Positions 8,771-17,391 of a DNA stretch of 34,868 nt are shown piece by piece. The stretch covers positions 1 to 34,868 of the forward strand of contig CAIVHU010000238.1 in assembly GCA_903905735.1 (NCBI GenBank), written 5' to 3'. The notes under the pieces are model-generated. The model ran no database searches. It was not told the origin of the DNA and was given only the letters and a program-made list of their open reading frames with translations. The position numbers and the translations under genes are program-made. How positions within the stretch are numbered: position 1 is the first letter of the stretch; the number at the start of each line of letters is the position of its first letter. This stretch comes from an uncultured beta proteobacterium. GTDB taxonomy: Bacteria > Pseudomonadota > Gammaproteobacteria > Burkholderiales > Burkholderiaceae_C.

Positions 8771-9175
8771 ATGGTCGATAAAGTCATTGCCACCCCCGCC
8801 GCACTGGAACTCATCACCTTCCTTAAAACCAAACACGGCCCGGACCTGATGTTTCATCAGTCGGGCGGCTGCTGCGACAACAGCGCCGCCAACTGCTACC
8901 TGCCCGGCGAGATCACCATGGGCGCGGGTGACGAGTACCTGGGCGACATTGGTGGTTGCCCGTTCTACATCGGGAAAGCGCAGTACGTGTATTGGCAACA
9001 CACGCAACTCATCATCGACGTGATCGACGGCCACGGCGGCACGTTTTCGTTAGAGGGCCCCGAGGGCAAGGCGTTTCACACCCGCTCAAGTGTGTTTACC
9101 GCCGCTGAATTGAGTGAGCTGGGCATCAACCCGCCCGGCCCGGACACACCTGTCAACACCTGCCCACTGCTTTGA
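8771..9175 (+). CDS. DUF779 family protein
   Basis: This 134-residue cytoplasmic protein is of the DUF779 family, which is commonly encoded next to AcoD/ExaC-type aldehyde dehydrogenases; its biochemical role is not known to me. It is rich in conserved cysteines: FHQSGGCCDNSAANCYLPGE near 33-52, GGCPFY near 65, and a C-terminal TCPLL. These could bind a metal or a thiol cofactor. The chosen start has GGAG eight bases upstream; a longer in-frame extension back to 8633 runs through the hairpin region and is not credible. The gene follows the aldehyde dehydrogenase in the same direction and probably shares its sigma-54 promoter, with the structured spacer possibly setting its relative level. Confidence 0.82.
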   Translation: MVDKVIATPAALELITFLKTKHGPDLMFHQSGGCCDNSAANCYLPGEITMGAGDEYLGDIGGCPFYIGKAQYVYWQHTQLIIDVIDGHGGTFSLEGPEGKAFHTRSSVFTAAELSELGINPPGPDTPVNTCPLL

Positions 9176-9195
9176 TCGCCAACCGGAGCGGCTTG

Positions 9196-9260
9196 AAAGC
9201 TATCTATTTCATAGCTTCTTGCGCTTTATGCATAGGGGCTTGAGCCTTAAATGATACAAA
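9196..9260 (+). repeat. Comamonadaceae-type intergenic repeat, copy A
   Basis: Contains ATAGCTTCTTGCGCTTTAT followed by CATAGGGGCTTGAGCC, closely matching copy F at 34811-34847. A short inverted pair (AGCTAT / ATAGCT) heads the element. It fills most of the 146-bp gap before the diguanylate cyclase gene. Confidence 0.75.
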
Positions 9261-9321
9261 TTCTGTGACACCCCAAGTCGAACGGTTGTGCAATCGGTCA
9301 CGCTGGCGTTAGCATGCCTGT

Positions 9322-12108
9322 ATGCAGCTCAACTTTCTGGCGCGGCATTCGATCAAGACCCGCGTCACCCTCTCCACCATGGCCATTTTTCTGGCCAGCT
9401 TGTGGACGCTGTCTTTTTTCGCCAGCATCGAGCTTAAAAACGACCTGCGTGACGAACTGAGCGCACAGCAGTTGGCCACCGTGTCGCTGCTGGCGCAACA
9501 CGTCGATGAACGCCTGACCGAGCGATTGAATTGGCTGCAACTAATCGCCAAGGAAATCACCCCCGACGAGTTCAACAACCCGGCCGCGCTGCAACAGCAT
9601 CTGGACCAGCGCCCCATTTTGAGCGCCGAATTCAATGAAGGTGTGCTGGTCATCAATACCGATGCCGTCGCCATTGCCGAAACATCAACCACCGCCGGGC
9701 GCGTCGGCCTGGGTCGCCTGGACTGGCATTCGGTCCATGTGGCTTTGAACGAGGCACGCGCCAGCATCGGGCAGGTTTTTACCGATACACGCCTGGGCGC
9801 ACCGATGTTGGGCATCTCCGCCCCGGTGTTGGATGCCGATGGCCGCGTCATTGGCACGCTCACCGGGCTAACCAACCTGAAAAAAAGCAACTTTCTGCAC
9901 ATCATCACCGACAACACCTACGGCAAAACAGGTGGCTACCTGCTGCTGGACCCGCAGCAGCGTCGCGTCATCACTGCCACCGACAAGGACCGCATCGTGC
10001 AGGGCTTGCCCAACGTGGGTATCGACACGGCGCTGGACCGGTTCATCGCTGGCTATCAAGGCTCGCTGATCATCGTCAATCCACATGGTGAGGAAATCCT
10101 GGCGTCTGACAAGTTGGTGCCCAGCACCGGCTGGATCATCGCCGCGGTGCTGCCAACCAGAGAGGCTTTTGCACCCATGCACAGCATGCAGCAACGCATG
10201 CTCTACGCCACCTTGCTACTGACTTTACTGGCTGGCGGGCTGACCTGGTGGCTGATCCGTCACCAGCTGGCACCGGTGCTCGACACCATCCGGGCGATTG
10301 GCAAACGCAACCTCGGCGTGGAGACACCCCAGGCGCTGCCGCTGGGTGCACCAAGCGAGATTGGCGAACTCATCCGCGCGTTCAACGGCCTGCTGGCCGT
10401 GCTGACACAAAGAAATCACAAGCTGCAGGCCCAGCAGGATGTGCTGTCACGCGTCGAGGCGCTGGCCCATGTCGGCAGCTGGGAGTGGGACATCGACAGC
10501 AACACCGTCACCTGGTCTGACGAGCTGTTTCAGTTCTTCCGGATGGACCCCGACAAGGATGAGCCATCGATGGAGCGACTGCCCAAGCTGTACATCGCGC
10601 AAGATGCACAGCGCTTCAAGGAAGCGGTGAACAAGGCGTTGCACTACGGCGTACCCTATGAGTTGGAGCTGCGCTCCATGCGTCGCGACGGCTCACAGCG
10701 CTACTACCTGGCGCGCGGCGAGGTGCAGCGCAACGGGCAACGCGAGGTGAGCAAGCTGGTGGGCTCCCTGCAGGACATCACCGACATCAAGCAGATTCAG
10801 GACACCCTGCAACACAGCTACATGGCCCTGCAGGCGGTGCTGAAAACCACGCCGGACGGGTTTTTCCGCGCCGACAAGCAAGGGCGACTGCTGCAGGTCA
10901 ACCCGGCTTACTGTGCCATGTCGGGCTATACCGAAGACGAATTGAGCACCATGTCGGTGCTGGACCTGGAAGCCGACGAGAAACCCGAGGAAGTGGCCGC
11001 GCGCATCGTGCGCCTGTACCGCACCGGGCATGAGCAGTTTGAGACCCGTCACCGACGCAAGGATGGCTCCTTGTGGGACCTGGAGGCCAGCCTGACAGTG
11101 ACGGCTGGCGGCAACGGCGAAATGTTTGTGTTTGTGCGCGACATCACCGAGCGCAAACAGGCCCAGTTGCGACTGGAGATGTCGGCCAGCGTCTTCAGCC
11201 ATGCGCATGAAGGCATCAGCATCACCGACATCCACGGCAACATCCTGGATGTGAACGACACGTTTTGCCAGATCACCGGCTACTCGCGCGCCGAAGTCAT
11301 TGGCAAGCACACCCGGCTGCTGAAATCAGAACGCCAGGACCGCGCGTTTTACGAAACCCTCTGGAAAGCCCTGCTGATCAATGGCAACTGGAGCGGCGAG
11401 ATCTGGAACCGCCGCAAAAACGGCGAGATTTACCCCGAGTTGCTGACCATCAGCGCGGTGCGCGACGAGCAGGGCGTGACGCGCCAATACGTGGCACTGT
11501 TCTCTGACATTTCAGCGCGCAAGGCCATTGAAGACCGGGTGCGACAGCTGGCGTTTTTTGACGCGTTGACCGAGTTACCCAACCGCCGCCTGCTGACCGA
11601 CCGCCTGAGCCAGATTTTGCTGACCAACAAGCGCAGTGGCCGTTTTGGTGCCGTGCTGTTTCTGGACCTGGACAACTTCAAGCCCCTCAATGACACCCAC
11701 GGTCACGCCGTGGGCGACATGCTGCTGATTGAAGTCGCCCACCGCCTGAAAGCCTGCGTACGCGAGGTGGATACTGTGGCACGTCTGGGCGGCGACGAGT
11801 TTGTGGTGGTGCTCAGCGAGCTCAACACCACGCTGGAGGCCTCCCAGACCCAGGCGATGGCGGTGGCTGAAAAAATTCGTCAGTCGCTCTCGGAGGTTTA
11901 CCGGCTTAAGCGCAACGGCAACCGCGCGGCCTCTGACAGCCCGCCGATTGAGCATCATTGCACGGCCAGCGTCGGCGTCACCGTGTTTGACCCCGAGCAG
12001 ACCGACCAGGAGATCATCCTGCACCAGGCCGATGAAGCCATGTACCGCGCCAAGGAGACTGGCCGCAACCAGGTGGTGCTGCATACTGCTGTGAAAAACA
12101 CGCCTTGA
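9322..12108 (+). CDS. Membrane diguanylate cyclase with Cache-like, HAMP-like, PAS x3 and GGDEF domains
   Basis: This 928-residue sensor makes c-di-GMP from GTP. Membrane segments at about 17-35 and 293-312 enclose a periplasmic double-Cache-like domain. A short HAMP-like linker follows (about 313-370), then three PAS domains (about 375-490, 500-612 and 620-735) and a C-terminal GGDEF domain. The catalytic GGDEF motif is intact at 823-827. An inhibitory-site RxxD (Arg814-Asp817) sits five residues before it, so product feedback is likely. There is no EAL domain. The first PAS looks like the PAS_3 type (GSWEWDIDSNTVTWSD). The ligand is unknown. It stands alone between intergenic repeats, so it probably has its own promoter. 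No strong Shine-Dalgarno is visible at the start, though the transmembrane segment begins soon after it, so little upstream sequence is missing. Confidence 0.88.
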   Translation: MQLNFLARHSIKTRVTLSTMAIFLASLWTLSFFASIELKNDLRDELSAQQLATVSLLAQHVDERLTERLNWLQLIAKEITPDEFNNPAALQQHLDQRPILSAEFNEGVLVINTDAVAIAETSTTAGRVGLGRLDWHSVHVALNEARASIGQVFTDTRLGAPMLGISAPVLDADGRVIGTLTGLTNLKKSNFLHIITDNTYGKTGGYLLLDPQQRRVITATDKDRIVQGLPNVGIDTALDRFIAGYQGSLIIVNPHGEEILASDKLVPSTGWIIAAVLPTREAFAPMHSMQQRMLYATLLLTLLAGGLTWWLIRHQLAPVLDTIRAIGKRNLGVETPQALPLGAPSEIGELIRAFNGLLAVLTQRNHKLQAQQDVLSRVEALAHVGSWEWDIDSNTVTWSDELFQFFRMDPDKDEPSMERLPKLYIAQDAQRFKEAVNKALHYGVPYELELRSMRRDGSQRYYLARGEVQRNGQREVSKLVGSLQDITDIKQIQDTLQHSYMALQAVLKTTPDGFFRADKQGRLLQVNPAYCAMSGYTEDELSTMSVLDLEADEKPEEVAARIVRLYRTGHEQFETRHRRKDGSLWDLEASLTVTAGGNGEMFVFVRDITERKQAQLRLEMSASVFSHAHEGISITDIHGNILDVNDTFCQITGYSRAEVIGKHTRLLKSERQDRAFYETLWKALLINGNWSGEIWNRRKNGEIYPELLTISAVRDEQGVTRQYVALFSDISARKAIEDRVRQLAFFDALTELPNRRLLTDRLSQILLTNKRSGRFGAVLFLDLDNFKPLNDTHGHAVGDMLLIEVAHRLKACVREVDTVARLGGDEFVVVLSELNTTLEASQTQAMAVAEKIRQSLSEVYRLKRNGNRAASDSPPIEHHCTASVGVTVFDPEQTDQEIILHQADEAMYRAKETGRNQVVLHTAVKNTP

Positions 12109-12109
12109 T

Positions 12110-12175
12110 ACTATTGAAACAATAGCTGCTTCCACTTATTCAACAAGGGCTACAGCCCTGAAACACATATAACTT
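12110..12175 (+). repeat. Intergenic repeat, copy B
   Basis: Carries AATAGCTGCTTCCACTTATT then AAGGGCTACAGCCC, with an inverted CTATT/AATAG head. It begins right after the diguanylate cyclase stop and ends at the base before the ATG of the patatin-like gene, so it supplies that gene's entire upstream leader. Confidence 0.7.
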
Positions 12176-13078
12176 ATGCACCGTCGCTCCCTGATATGGT
12201 CTGCCGCAAGTCTGCTGGCAGCCTGCAGCACACCACCCCTGCCCGCTCCTGCACCCACCCCACCCGCCCGGCCCGGCCCACCGCGCCAGCCGCGCATCGG
12301 CATCGCGCTGGGCGGCGGTGGCACCAAGGGTTTTGCCCACGTGGGCGTGATCAAGGCGCTGGAAGCGCAGGGGCTGAAACTGGAACTGGTGGCTGGCACC
12401 AGCGCCGGCAGCGTGGTCGGGGCTCTGTACGCCAGCGGTCTGGACGGCTTTGGGCTACAGGAGTTGGCCTTTGCGCTCGATGAAACCAAGGTCACCGACT
12501 ACAACTTGCGCAGCCCCTGGGAAGGTCTGGTGATTGGCCAGAAACTGCAGGACTATGTCAACGAACTGGTCAAAAACCGCCCTATCGAGCAGTTGCCCAA
12601 ACCCTTTGTGGCTGTGGCGACCCAGGGTGACACCGGGCAACGCGTGGACTTTGCGCGCGGCAATACCGGCCAGGCGGTGCGCGCCTCGAGCAGCTTTCCG
12701 GTGTTTTTCAAACCCACGCAGATTCTGGGCAAAACCTACGTCGACGGTTGCCTGGTGAGCCCGGTGCCGGTGGACGCCACCCGCAAGATGGGTGCTGACA
12801 TCGTGGTGGCGGTAGATATCTCGGGCCAACTCGATCGTCGGGTGGTGTTTGACGGCATCAGCAACGTGATAGACCAGTCGCTCATCATTATGATCAAGCG
12901 CCTAGGCGAGCAGGAGCTGACGCGTGCCGATGTTGTCATTCGCCCCAGGGTAGGCAGGATCGGTGCCACCGACTTTGACCAGAAAGACAAGGCCATCCTA
13001 GAAGGCGAAAAGGCCGTGGCGCTGGCGATGCCAGGCCTGCGGCTGGCGATACAGAAATGGCAGGTCAGCCACTCCTGA
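12176..13078 (+). CDS. Patatin-like phospholipase lipoprotein
   Basis: This 300-residue protein is of the patatin/RssA-like family. A short signal sequence ends in a lipobox (SLLAAC, Cys17), followed by a Pro/Ala-rich linker (18-40), so the enzyme is a lipoprotein anchored in the periplasm. The catalytic dyad is visible: oxyanion loop GGGGTKG (46-52), nucleophile Ser76 in AGTSAG, and Asp190 in YVDGC, where Cys replaces the usual Gly/Ala after DG. It probably hydrolyses phospholipid acyl esters. No Shine-Dalgarno precedes the ATG, because the upstream bases are an intergenic repeat; translation may be leaderless or weak. The lipobox so close to the start argues that the N terminus is right. 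No functional partner is evident nearby. Confidence 0.85.
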   Translation: MHRRSLIWSAASLLAACSTPPLPAPAPTPPARPGPPRQPRIGIALGGGGTKGFAHVGVIKALEAQGLKLELVAGTSAGSVVGALYASGLDGFGLQELAFALDETKVTDYNLRSPWEGLVIGQKLQDYVNELVKNRPIEQLPKPFVAVATQGDTGQRVDFARGNTGQAVRASSSFPVFFKPTQILGKTYVDGCLVSPVPVDATRKMGADIVVAVDISGQLDRRVVFDGISNVIDQSLIIMIKRLGEQELTRADVVIRPRVGRIGATDFDQKDKAILEGEKAVALAMPGLRLAIQKWQVSHS

Positions 13079-13174
13079 GCGGTGGATGAGAGGCCGTGAT
13101 GAGTGTGCCTCATCACACTTCGGCCATAGCCCTGCGCGCCGTTTGCATTTACAGTCCAATATTGGTCAGTATGG

Positions 13175-15604
13175 ATGCACCATGAGTTGCACCCCGGATT
13201 CAATCCCTATTCCATGATCCTCCAGAACCTGCACTTAGATATTCTGAACAAGCTGCAAACCGGTGTCGTTGTGCATGGCCCGGACACGCAGATTCTGTTC
13301 AGCAATGCACGCGCAGGCGAGTTGCTGGGCTTGTCATACGAGCAGATGTGCGGCAAGACCGCCATGGACAGTGCATGGCAGTTTGTGGATGCCGATGGCC
13401 GTCCCATGCCCTTGCACGAATACCCGGTCAATCGCGTGCTCGCCAGTGGCCAGGCCATCAAGGGCCTGATGCTGGGTGTCAACGCCAGCGCGCACGTGCA
13501 GACGGTGTGGCTGCTGGTCAGCGCCTTTCCGCAATTCGGCGGAGATGGCCAATTGACCCAGGTGGTAGTCGATTTTTATGACATTTCGGAAGTCCAGCGC
13601 GCGCAGCTGATTTTGCAGGCGCATGAGGCCTTCACCACTGACGTTCTGGACTCACTGTCGGAGCACATTGCCGTTTTGGACAAGGATGGCCGTATTGTTG
13701 CGGTCAACCAGGCCTGGCGGGAGTTTGGCTTGCATAACGACGCCCCGACCCAGTTGCTGACACCCATTGGCATGAATTACCTGGATGTCTGTCCTGCCAG
13801 CAGCAACAGCCTGGCGCAGTGCGAGGGAACTGAAGCCGGCGCTGGCATTGCGACCGTGTTGGCGGGCCTGCGCAACAGCTTCCAACTTGAGTACCCCTGC
13901 CATTCACCCAGCGAAAAGCGCTGGTTCAGAATGAATGTGACACCCTTGAAAGGTGAACACGGTGGCGCGGTGGTGAGCCACCTCAATATCACCGAGCAGC
14001 GCAAGGCGGCGTTTGAGGCGCGACTCAACATGGACCTGTTGCTGGGGTCGATCGAAGCCATCGATGAGGCCTTCGTGATCTACGATGCCGACGAGCGTCT
14101 GGTTTTCTGCAACGAAAAATACCGCCAGCTCTACCCCCATATCGAACACTTGACGGTACCTGGCACCCGGTTTGAAGACATCATCCGCGCTGGCGCGGAG
14201 ATGGATTTTTACCGGGAGTCCGTCGGCAAGCGCGAGGAATGGGTGCAGGAAAGGTTGTCGGCATTCCGCTCAGGTGATCAGTCCCGCATTCAGCGGGCCT
14301 CCAATGGCCGGGTGTTACGCGCCATCGAACGCAAAATGGCCGACGGCCATACCGTGGGTTTTCGCATTGACATCACTGAACTGATGGCTGCCAACGACGC
14401 TGCGTTGGCAGCATCGCGGGCAAAAAGTCAATTTCTGGCCACCATGAGCCACGAAATACGCACGCCGATGAACGGCATTTTGGGCATGGCACAAATGTTG
14501 TTGATGCCCAATTTGCAAGAGGATGTGCGCAACGACTACGCCCGCACCATCTTGTCGAGCGGCCAGACACTGCTGACCTTGCTCAACGACATTCTGGATT
14601 TGTCAAAGATCGAAGCGGGCAAGCTCCGACTTGAAAGCCAGGCGTTTTCGCCAGAAGCCCTGATGCACGAAACCAGCAAGTTGTTTGCCAGTGCGGCGCA
14701 GGCCAAAGGTTTGCAATTTGACTGGCAATGGCACGGCGACCCCAACCAGCGCTATCTGGGCGATTCGAGCCGACTGCGCCAAATGCTGTCGAACCTGGTC
14801 GGCAATGCTCTCAAGTTCACCCAGGCGGGCCAGGTGCGTATTGAAGCCAGCGTGCTTGATCAGACCGAGACCACCAGCATGCTGGAGTTTGCGGTGATCG
14901 ACACTGGCGTGGGCATCCCTGCCGACCAATTGGGGTTGTTGTTCCAGGCTTTCTCGCAAGCCAACAGTTCAACCACGCGCGAGTTTGGTGGCTCGGGGCT
15001 GGGATTGTCCATTGTGAGACATCTGGCTACCGTCATGGGAGGCGATGTTGGCGTCAGCAGCGAACCGGGCCGGGGCTCAAGGTTCTGGTTCACGGTGCAG
15101 GCCACCGGGTTAGCTGACACATCCAACACCCGCAAAGCCGAACGGGCACCAAGCGGTGTCAGCGCTGCGGGCGCCAACAACCGGCTGACCGGTCACGTGC
15201 TGGTGGCAGAGGACAACCCGGTCAACTGCATGGTGATTGAATCGCTGCTGGGGCAACTTGGCCTGACGGTAACCCTGGTCCATGACGGCCAGCAAGCCGT
15301 GGATGCGATGGCCCTGTCCACGCTTCCGGACTTGATCCTGATGGACCTGAACATGCCGGTGATGGACGGTTATGTCGCGACGACCCACATCCGGCAACAG
15401 GAAGCTGCGGCCAGGCGCCCACGCTTGCCCATCATCGCGCTGACCGCCAATGCCTTCCACGAAGACCAACAGCAGTGTCTGGCCGTGGGCATGGACGATT
15501 TCCTGACCAAACCCGTTGACTTTGAGGCGCTGAAATTGGCGCTGGGCAAATGGCTGCCTGCAGTACAGCATGTAACGGCAGCGCCCGCCGTGGCAAAACC
15601 CTGA
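13175..15604 (+). CDS. Hybrid sensor histidine kinase/response regulator with PAS domains
   Basis: This 809-residue protein lacks convincing membrane segments and is likely cytosolic. It has three PAS-like regions (about 20-135, 150-280 and 290-402), a HisKA domain with phospho-acceptor His426 (ATMSHEIRTP), and an ATPase domain with N box NALKF (544-548), DTGVGIP (576-582) and GSGLGLSIV (607-615). The C-terminal receiver (about 674-795) has phospho-acceptor Asp724 (ILMDLNMP) and Lys779 (TKP). No Hpt domain or separate response regulator lies in the window, so the final target is elsewhere. The start could also be the later ATG at 13214 (MILQNLHLD), which loses only 13 residues and no domain. 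Confidence 0.87.
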   Translation: MHHELHPGFNPYSMILQNLHLDILNKLQTGVVVHGPDTQILFSNARAGELLGLSYEQMCGKTAMDSAWQFVDADGRPMPLHEYPVNRVLASGQAIKGLMLGVNASAHVQTVWLLVSAFPQFGGDGQLTQVVVDFYDISEVQRAQLILQAHEAFTTDVLDSLSEHIAVLDKDGRIVAVNQAWREFGLHNDAPTQLLTPIGMNYLDVCPASSNSLAQCEGTEAGAGIATVLAGLRNSFQLEYPCHSPSEKRWFRMNVTPLKGEHGGAVVSHLNITEQRKAAFEARLNMDLLLGSIEAIDEAFVIYDADERLVFCNEKYRQLYPHIEHLTVPGTRFEDIIRAGAEMDFYRESVGKREEWVQERLSAFRSGDQSRIQRASNGRVLRAIERKMADGHTVGFRIDITELMAANDAALAASRAKSQFLATMSHEIRTPMNGILGMAQMLLMPNLQEDVRNDYARTILSSGQTLLTLLNDILDLSKIEAGKLRLESQAFSPEALMHETSKLFASAAQAKGLQFDWQWHGDPNQRYLGDSSRLRQMLSNLVGNALKFTQAGQVRIEASVLDQTETTSMLEFAVIDTGVGIPADQLGLLFQAFSQANSSTTREFGGSGLGLSIVRHLATVMGGDVGVSSEPGRGSRFWFTVQATGLADTSNTRKAERAPSGVSAAGANNRLTGHVLVAEDNPVNCMVIESLLGQLGLTVTLVHDGQQAVDAMALSTLPDLILMDLNMPVMDGYVATTHIRQQEAAARRPRLPIIALTANAFHEDQQQCLAVGMDDFLTKPVDFEALKLALGKWLPAVQHVTAAPAVAKP

Positions 15605-15667
15605 TCCACCGCACGATGTGCACCCAGTCAGTGCCTCTTCCATTTGCGTTACATGAAACATTTCGTT

Positions 15668-15688
15668 AACATGTTGCCTGCAACAAAC
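15668..15688. promoter_or_regulatory. Palindromes just upstream of the mazE-like gene
   Basis: AACATGTT (15668-15675) is a perfect palindrome, and GTTG/CAAC with a short spacer overlaps its right side (to about 15684). They lie within 31 bases of the antitoxin start, where toxin-antitoxin operons usually carry their autoregulatory operator. The assignment is by position only. Confidence 0.3.
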
Positions 15689-15698
15689 GGAGCAGCCC

Positions 15699-15911
15699 AT
15701 GCGTACACCCATCACCCAAAGAGTTCAGAAGCACCGGGATGGCTTGCGGGCTGCTGGCTTGCGGCCCGTGCAAATCTGGGTTCCAGACACGCGACGCGAG
15801 GGTTTTGCGCTGGAATGCAAGCGTCAGTCGCTTTTGCTCAGAAACGACCCGCACGAAGTGGATGTCCAAAATTGGGTACAAGCCGCAGCCGACACAGCAG
15901 GATGGCAATGA
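15699..15911 (+). CDS. mazE: MazE-family antitoxin (DUF3018 type)
   Basis: This 70-residue protein has the typical opening of the DUF3018 antitoxin family: RVQKHRDGLRAAGLRPVQIWVPDTRREGFALECKRQS, in residues 8-44, followed by an acidic C-terminal part expected to block the toxin. GGAGC is placed upstream of the ATG. Its stop overlaps the toxin start as ATGA at 15908-15911, so the two are translationally coupled. It would neutralise the MazF-like RNase and, with it, repress the operon. It is intact, with no sign of decay. Confidence 0.88.
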   Translation: MRTPITQRVQKHRDGLRAAGLRPVQIWVPDTRREGFALECKRQSLLLRNDPHEVDVQNWVQAAADTAGWQ

Positions 15912-16231
15912 AACGTGGCGATTTGGTCACCATCGCTTTGCAAGGCGACTACGGCAAACCCAGACCCGCGCTGATTGTTCAGTCTGACCTGTTTGATGAA
16001 CACCCCTCAGTCACCGTTCTGCCCGTCACCAGCGAGTTAAGGGAAACTCCCTTGTTTCGGATCCGGATGCTGCCAACAGCTGCCAATGGTCTGCAAAAGC
16101 CTTCGGACATCATGGTGGACAAAGTGCAGTCTGTGCCCCGCGAGCGTATTGGGGAGGTTTTTGGTCACGCCAGCGCAGAGCAGATGCTAGAAGTGAGCCG
16201 CTCGCTGGCCGTGTTTCTTGGGGTGATCTGA
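15908..16231 (+). CDS. mazF: MazF-family mRNA interferase toxin
   Basis: This 107-residue toxin starts MKRGDLVTIALQGDYGKPRPALIVQSD, the standard MazF/PemK N terminus with the RGD(L/I)V strand and the KPRPALIV strand. The later TSEL and DKVQSVPRERIG segments are family landmarks. MazF toxins cleave RNA at short sequences to stop growth. The ATG at 15908 forms an ATGA overlap with the antitoxin stop; an in-frame ATG at 15902 adds two residues and cannot be excluded. A longer frame back to 15644 has no support. The pair sits between a histidine kinase gene and azlCD, an isolated insertion-like position. Confidence 0.9.
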   Translation: MKRGDLVTIALQGDYGKPRPALIVQSDLFDEHPSVTVLPVTSELRETPLFRIRMLPTAANGLQKPSDIMVDKVQSVPRERIGEVFGHASAEQMLEVSRSLAVFLGVI

Positions 16232-16256
16232 CAGTCTCCATTGTTGTGCCGTTTGC

Positions 16257-16964
16257 ATGCCTCCTGATTCGCTCTCCCCACCCTCTCCACCGCCCCGCGC
16301 TGTTTCGGTGCTGACCCTGTCCATCCCGGTGGCCATGGGGTATGTGCCGCTGGGCATGGTGTTCGGCTTTTTGTTTGTGCAGGCTGGCGCCAGCTGGTGG
16401 CTGGCGGTCGCCGCCAGTGTGATGGTGTTTGCCGGTGCCGCCCAGTTCATGATGGTGCCGATGCTGGCCGCCGGGCTGCCGGTGACGGCCATCGCGCTGG
16501 CCACACTGGTGGTGAATTTGCGCCACATCTTCTACGGCCTGTCTTTGCTCGACAAATTGCCGCACCAGCCCTGGGCGCGCTGGTATCTGGTGTTTGCGCT
16601 GACCGATGAAACCTATTCGGTGCTGACCACCCTGCCGCCGGGCACCACCACACGCCAGTTGGTCAGCGTGGCGCTGATCAATCAGGGCTGGTGGGTGCTG
16701 GGCACCTTGCTGGGCGCGCTGGTTGGCACGCAGGCGCAGGTGCCACTGGTTGGGCTGGACTTCGCGCTGGCCGCCCTGTTTGCCGTGCTGGCGGCGGAGC
16801 AATGGCGCAGCGCCCACACCACCTTGCCGCTGTGGGTGGCGCTGGTGAGTTACGCGCTGGCGCAAGCCGTGATGCCGCAACAGGCGCTGCTGATCAGCAT
16901 TGCCCTGAGCGTGATCGCCGGGATGGTGTTGCCCAAGTGGCTGCCAGCGAAAGCGTCTACATGA
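16257..16964 (+). CDS. azlC: AzlC-family branched-chain amino acid exporter, large subunit
   Basis: This 235-residue integral membrane protein has about seven hydrophobic helices. It shows the AzlC features: SIPVAMGYVPLGMVFGFLFVQAG near the N terminus, FAGAAQFM at about 60-67 and the central ALTDETYSVL. AzlC works with the small partner AzlD to export branched-chain amino acids or related compounds from the cytoplasm. Its stop overlaps the azlD start (ATGA at 16961-16964). No good Shine-Dalgarno is visible at the chosen ATG; a GTG a little downstream (before LTLSIPVAMG) is possible. The gene is 25 bp after mazF and could be partly read from that operon. Confidence 0.87.
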   Translation: MPPDSLSPPSPPPRAVSVLTLSIPVAMGYVPLGMVFGFLFVQAGASWWLAVAASVMVFAGAAQFMMVPMLAAGLPVTAIALATLVVNLRHIFYGLSLLDKLPHQPWARWYLVFALTDETYSVLTTLPPGTTTRQLVSVALINQGWWVLGTLLGALVGTQAQVPLVGLDFALAALFAVLAAEQWRSAHTTLPLWVALVSYALAQAVMPQQALLISIALSVIAGMVLPKWLPAKAST

Positions 16965-17290
16965 TCGACACCGCTTACGCGCTGGGCGTGATGGCAGCCA
17001 TGGCTGGCGTGACCTTTGGCCTACGCGCCCTGCCGTTTCTGGCGGCCAAATTCCTGCAGAAGCACCCGATGGTGCAGCAACTCGGCCGCTTTTTGCCGCT
17101 GGCCATCATGACCCTGCTGCTGGTGCACACGTTGGTCGGCAACGCACGTGACAACCCGCACGCGCCATGGGCCGAATTGATCGCGGTGTGCGTGGCGCTG
17201 GGGCTGCAATGGTGGCAGCGCCAGGCGCTGCTGAGCATTTTGCTGGCCACCGCCGTGTATGTGCTGCTGCGCAACACGGCGTGGTTTTGA
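16961..17290 (+). CDS. azlD: AzlD-family small subunit of the branched-chain amino acid exporter
   Basis: This 109-residue protein has three to four hydrophobic helices and the AzlD hallmark VTFGLRALPFLAA at about 16-28. The ATG overlaps the azlC stop by one base in an ATGA coupling, which decides the start over the much longer frame that begins at 16691. It is the second and last gene of azlCD and is followed by intergenic repeat copy C, then by the convergent tup operon. Confidence 0.87.
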   Translation: MIDTAYALGVMAAMAGVTFGLRALPFLAAKFLQKHPMVQQLGRFLPLAIMTLLLVHTLVGNARDNPHAPWAELIAVCVALGLQWWQRQALLSILLATAVYVLLRNTAWF

Positions 17291-17350
17291 TGCACCTTAT
17301 TTGATAGCTTCCAGCGCTTTATTTCATTGGGCTACAGCATGAAAAGACAC
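17291..17350 (+). repeat. Intergenic repeat, copy C
   Basis: Contains GATAGCTTCCAGCGCTTTAT and then TTGGGCTACAG, directly after the azlD stop in the convergent gap with the modA-like gene. Same orientation as the other copies. Confidence 0.65.
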
Positions 17351-17391
17351 GTATGCACGACACGTGTCGCGCCTTTGCTGCACAGCTCAGA

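Noticed and set aside
15644..15907. Longer N terminus for the MazF-like toxin
   Set aside because: The 195-codon frame overlaps the whole antitoxin gene. The RGDLV start of the MazF family and the ATGA overlap place the start at 15908.
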